NCBI GenBank assembly: GCA_023213395.1
Contig: CM041465.1
Coordinates: 205,785,741-205,849,740 of the forward strand
DNA length: 64,000 nucleotides
Direction: 5' to 3'
Source: Cycas panzhihuaensis
Lineage: Eukaryota > Cycadophyta
This document shows, piece by piece, positions 60,541-64,000 of this stretch. Numbering within the stretch: position 1 is the first letter of the stretch; every line of letters starts with the position of its first letter. Under the pieces are notes generated by a model. It was not told where the DNA came from. It did no database searches and saw only the letters and a list, made by a program, of their open reading frames with translations. The position numbers and the translations under genes are program-made.

Positions 60541-61875
60541 GGTCTCTTTGATTTTTGGTTTTGTTGCTCTATGTGCTCGTGTACTTCCTTGTAAGCTTCT
60601 TTCATCTTTGCCACTTCCCTCTTTATGTACAGAGGATCTGGTCGTGCAATTGTAGGAAGTGGCACCCAACCCTTGGATTTGACAAAATCGTATAAATTCA
60701 ACACATCCTATAGCACATTTAGTTGCTTCATATTTGGCAGTTCTCGTATCTACAACAGTGTAATCTTTGCATACAATTCCTTGTTGATAGTCTATGTTGT
60801 TTGTAATTCTGATTTCAAGGCTGTCATTCGACTCCAGCGTTTGCTACTTTGATCGAATTCCTCATCCCACTTGAATATCCATGCTTCCAACTTGTAAATG
60901 ACTTCTTGCAAATCTTCTGGGATCTATAAGCTAAACTGCTTCTTGAACTTGTTCATCTGGGGACTTACTTCTATAGAATGAATTTTTTCAAAAATTTTAA
61001 TTTTTCTTTAGCTAAAAATGTTATATTCTGAGCAATTTGTAACTCAGCCTCTAGCAGAGCTATTCGTTGTAGATTTGGTGGTAGCCTCTTTGATTGATTC
61101 TCTAACTCTGTAACCAACTATCGAGTTACTCTCTCCAAGAACAATGTTTTCCATTAGGAAACATCTTTTGGGTCACATATCATGGGATCCAACCCTTCCT
61201 CCAAAATTTGCTCTTCCTGGCAATAGTCAAATTCGGTCAGTTGTTGATTAATTTGTTCAATAATTTGTTGTCTTCGTCTCTTTGCTGCAAGCTTCATATG
61301 CTATTGTCAGTCATGCCCTGATTCCACATGTTGTGGCTCTACATTTTCCTAGGCTGGTTTTGGCGATTGCTTAACTTTCTCGTTCACAATGGTCTTGCTT
61401 CCATCTTCTGTTTTCCTAGCCTAATTCGCTCTTTTGTCTCCTTTTCTTTTTTCTTTTCCTCATCCTTCACTTGTCTTCGAGTTTTCACTTGCGAGGTCAC
61501 CTCTTCTCGTGGTTCTTCTTCTTTCTGACTAATTACTGCCGTACTCGGAGATGGCTCTCGGACTGCTTTTCACCATTGTTGCTGAAGCCAGTTCTTAACT
61601 TACTCTTGTGCCTAAACCAACAACTAGGAATCCGACAAGTTATCCTTATTGAACAACTCAGTCCATTTGGCCAGTTGTGTCTATCCTTCTTTAGGGATAG
61701 ATAACTGAACACCCAGACAGTGAGAAAATAAAAGGCCTTGGAGCAAAGTGGGCTGGAAGAATGTCACCAATTGATTTGCATTCTTAACACTTTCCAAATT
61801 TTTTTGGAAATGCTTAGACACAAAGTCAGCCCAATGGAATTTTTCTCCTTTGGCTACATGGAGTAGCATAGAGCA
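60541..61875 (-). pseudogene. GYP-3 aORF, long form
   Basis: Minus strand from 61875: MLLHVAKGEKFHWADFVSKH, then VKNANQLVTFFQPTLLQGLL (61681-61875), matching the third block of the GYP-1 aORF. A middle part follows with QKEEEPREEVTSQVKTRR and DEEKRKKKRRQKSELG (61430-61530), highly charged. The end is VKSKGWVPLPTIARPDPLYI, then KREVAKMKEAYKEVHEHIE (60550-60690), resembling the basic tail of GYP-1 (VKREFAHKEWARSKEES). Several stops. The protein would exceed 400 residues. The N-terminal part is separated by COP-I. Confidence 0.65.
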
Positions 61876-62200
61876 TGTTGGATGTGGTATTAGAGTGATA
61901 CCACATCTTGAGAGAAGAAATGTGAGACACAAAAATGGACAAAGAGAATGAACACTACTTATTGTATTACAATACAAAATATGCATACATATATAAAATA
62001 CTCACATGTGTGTAAGATCTCTTAAGATCAACAAAGGTGTGCTCTTGGTGGCTTGCACACAAATCAAGGTGCCATTTGTACACATATTAAGATGAGTACA
62101 ATATAATAATAAGAATAATCTTGAGGGTTACAAGAGCATGAAGGGGGGATCTAGATAATGACTAATGAATTAAACATTAGTCTAAACATTATACCCAACA
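61876..62200 (-). repeat. COP-I 3' LTR
   Basis: TGTTGGATGTGG to TATACCCAACA. A TATATA-type box lies near 61988. It interrupts the GYP-3 aORF at 61875. Confidence 0.75.
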
Positions 62201-62211
62201 TTTCTTCCCTT
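62201..62211 (-). other. COP-I polypurine tract
   Basis: Plus strand TTTCTTCCCTT, minus strand AAGGGAAGAAA, next to the LTR start TGTTGGG. Confidence 0.75.
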
Positions 62212-64000
62212 ACTGTTTAATTCATGGTTGTCATATCTGCTATCTTTACTGCTTCATTTTCCTATTGCTATAGCTGCTCCAAGCTACATTAAATCTTTAT
62301 CAAATTATTGATGTCCATATGAATATGACTCCTTCTACCGGATCCCATGGGTAACTAGCTGCTATGCTTGCTAGTCCTATAGGCAGTCACTTTGGTTATA
62401 TGGTTCAATCAACTCCTTCATTAACATTGCTCCGGGAACACGATGTCCTACGTGGCCTGTCAAGTGTGCTAAAAATATGCAAGAGTAACTAGAAAGTATG
62501 TCCCACCTCTTGTTAAATGGAACTATAAGGTAACTTGCTTTGGCATCTAGTGGCTAAAAATGCAATGGTGGTCACAATGGCCCCAAATTTGCTACCATGG
62601 GCTCCAAATCATGTCTCAATGGGCTATAATCATGCCACTATAGGCTTACAATGGCCTATATGGGCTTCGACATGTCTCAATGGGCTTACAAATCATGACC
62701 CTAACACATAAGGGGTCTTAACAGCTAAACAAGGCTGTAAGCATGGAGATTTCATTGATCCTTCAAAGGTTGCAAGGCCAACATTACATGATAATTTTTA
62801 ATACAACATAAATCATATATTTTGACTTTCACATAGCATATTTTCAAAAAAGACATACATGTACATCATGCTCAAGTCACTTAAGTGAATCTCACATCAA
62901 AAAGTGATTAAATTAAGATACTTGCCTCTTGTAGTTGCTGCTTGTAGTTGATCGCCACCTGCTGTTGTTGAGAAAGGACGACTCCTTGATGCCAAACTCT
63001 TCAAATTTGTCACACATCTTTAGCTTTTAACATTTAGCCAACATGTGCAATGCCTTGTATAAAGTATTACATGCCAAATCAACAATAACATCCTCAATGG
63101 TCACCTTGCAAGGTGCCAAAAATCATTAAACATAGCCATTTTAGGCTTTAATTTTTAAATAAACTTGTGTGACACAACATTAAACTTTAGACATCATGCA
63201 AGATGCTAGTATTAAATGTTTAATCATGGCCTTCAAGGTCTTACATGGCATGAATTTCAACATTTGTTGAGTACATAAATTTTTTGACTCAACTTTAGAC
63301 TTCATTCTCACTTACAAGACAGACTCAAATGGTGTCAAATAAATAGTCATTGCGAAGAGGAATGAAATAGGATTCTAATGCAACTGACGGAATCAGAATC
63401 AGAGTCTATATGAAGAAAATATAATCAAAATAGTGCAAACAGATTCTTAAAAGTCAAAAATACCTTTGAAAAGGTGCTTAACCCCTTTAATATTGAGTCC
63501 TTGGTCATGTTGTCACCTCCATGTGACTGTCTACTAGCGGATGAGGGGCTATCAGATCTCAAACTACATTCAAATTTAATTAAATTTTTAAAAATCATTT
63601 GAAATTTTCTTTTAAGAATCGACATAATCCAAAATATATTGAAAGATTTTTAACATGTCAAAAATTGTAAAATTAAACCCTAACCATCTTTTCGCTTTTC
63701 TCTATAACTCGATTATGGCGGTGACGGTTTGTAGGTCACAATGGCGGCAACTATCCTCCTCTCATGTAGATCGTAGATCAGATTGAGTGTATTATGGTGG
63801 ATCTCCATTCGATTCTTTGAGTTTGTGATGGCATTATTACTTGCGGGTGACAGTTCACACTGATTAGGAGGTAACACGTACTGTGTTTGAATGCTTCCAG
63901 AGTTAATCTCTTCTCTAGCATGCCGAATTTGGCCAAGGGCCACCCTGTTCTAGGATTGTTAGGGTAGTCCTATATGTAGAGCCTGCATCTGAAGAACGAT
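62212..64000 (-). other. COP-I internal region, no coding motif seen
   Basis: Neither strand shows gag, protease, integrase or RT motifs. 62575-62700 has degenerate repeats of CATGTCTCAATGGGCT. 63099-63117 is the shared leader palindrome. 63713-63943 has a 76-codon minus ORF of no known type in a G+C-richer patch, like the COP-F leader ORF. Confidence 0.5.

Larger units (their letters stand above)
59704..61875 (-). mobile_element. GYP-3: gypsy element 3' part, minus strand, cut by COP-I
   Basis: 3' LTR (59704-60450), purine tract, conserved 3' noncoding block and a long aORF are visible. The rest lies beyond COP-I, off the window. Related to GYP-1 and GYP-2 by the aORF, the LTR phrase GGGCACTGCATCTGGTCCTC (shared with the GYP-2 LTR) and LTR ends. 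Confidence 0.75.
61876..64000 (-). mobile_element. COP-I: copia-like element without visible gag-pol, minus strand, partial
   Basis: 3' LTR (61876-62200) with perfect 6-bp terminal inverted repeats, adjacent purine tract, then about 0.9 kb of unrecognised sequence. The leader palindrome (63099-63117) and a region resembling the COP-F leader (ATGGCGGTGACGG near 63715) follow. So the distance from 3' LTR to leader is far too short for gag-pol: probably a LARD-like non-autonomous derivative. The 5' LTR is outside the window. Confidence 0.6.

Overview
The window looks like repeat-dominated nuclear DNA of a land plant with a very large genome. I found no host gene, rRNA, tRNA or CRISPR array. Almost everything that can be identified is an LTR retrotransposon or a broken piece of one: Ty1/copia (UBN2-type gag, DSGA protease, GKQ-type pre-integrase region, YVDD reverse transcriptase, TKHIEVHHHF RNase H tail, initiator-Met primer site TGGTATCAGAGC) and Ty3/gypsy (multi-CCHC gag, DGG protease, FLDD reverse transcriptase, H2C2 and D,D35E integrase). 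Long untranslated leaders, old nested insertions and heavy C-to-T decay would fit a gymnosperm, but that is inference only. I name the elements COP-A to COP-I (copia) and GYP-1, -2, -3, -G and -J (gypsy).

Left part (1-20.5 kb). COP-A (+ strand) carries two insertions. COP-D (-) sits at 1757-5824 with TSD TATTT. GYP-1 (+) sits at 6502-16758 with TSD AACAT and splits the COP-A gag; the gag frame resumes exactly across it. GYP-1 is the most informative element. It has gag with three CCHC knuckles, a DGG protease, an extra gag-like block between protease and RT, then RT, RNase H and integrase. After these come a spacer of ACGT-bearing inverted repeats, a third ORF (aORF) and the 3' LTR. COP-A resumes at 16764 and runs to its 3' LTR at 20298.

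Middle part (20.5-59.4 kb) is one nested stack. COP-B (-, 20555-59411) was split inside its integrase by COP-C (-, 22468-55646). COP-C was then invaded by COP-E (-, 22915-28260), COP-F (-, 28522-35735, TSD TAGCC, LTRs nearly identical and so recent), a truncated gypsy GYP-G with a 1.9 kb LTR (+, about 36.9-39.6 kb), GYP-2 (-, 42211-49132, TSD CATAT) and a 3'-truncated copia COP-H (+, 49612-55198). Reading frames of COP-B and COP-C rejoin cleanly when the COP-C and COP-F insertions and one TSD copy are removed, which supports the boundaries.

Right part (59.4-64 kb). An orphan gypsy protease fragment (GYP-J) is followed by GYP-3 (-). GYP-3 shows a 3' LTR, a conserved 3' noncoding block and a long aORF, and the aORF is cut by COP-I (-). 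COP-I is a copia-like element that seems to lack gag-pol and runs off the window.

The most unusual material is in one gypsy group (GYP-1, -2, -3). Its members share an extra ORF after integrase; GYP-1 and GYP-2 also share the DGG protease and multi-knuckle gag. Elsewhere members have diverged strongly: GYP-1 has duplicated gag-like folds, while GYP-2 has no RT, RNase H or integrase core but has a gag with 23-residue tandem repeats. None of the proteins is intact as written; stops and frameshifts are noted per feature. Coordinates of LTR ends are read by eye and are good to a few bases where a TSD is given.
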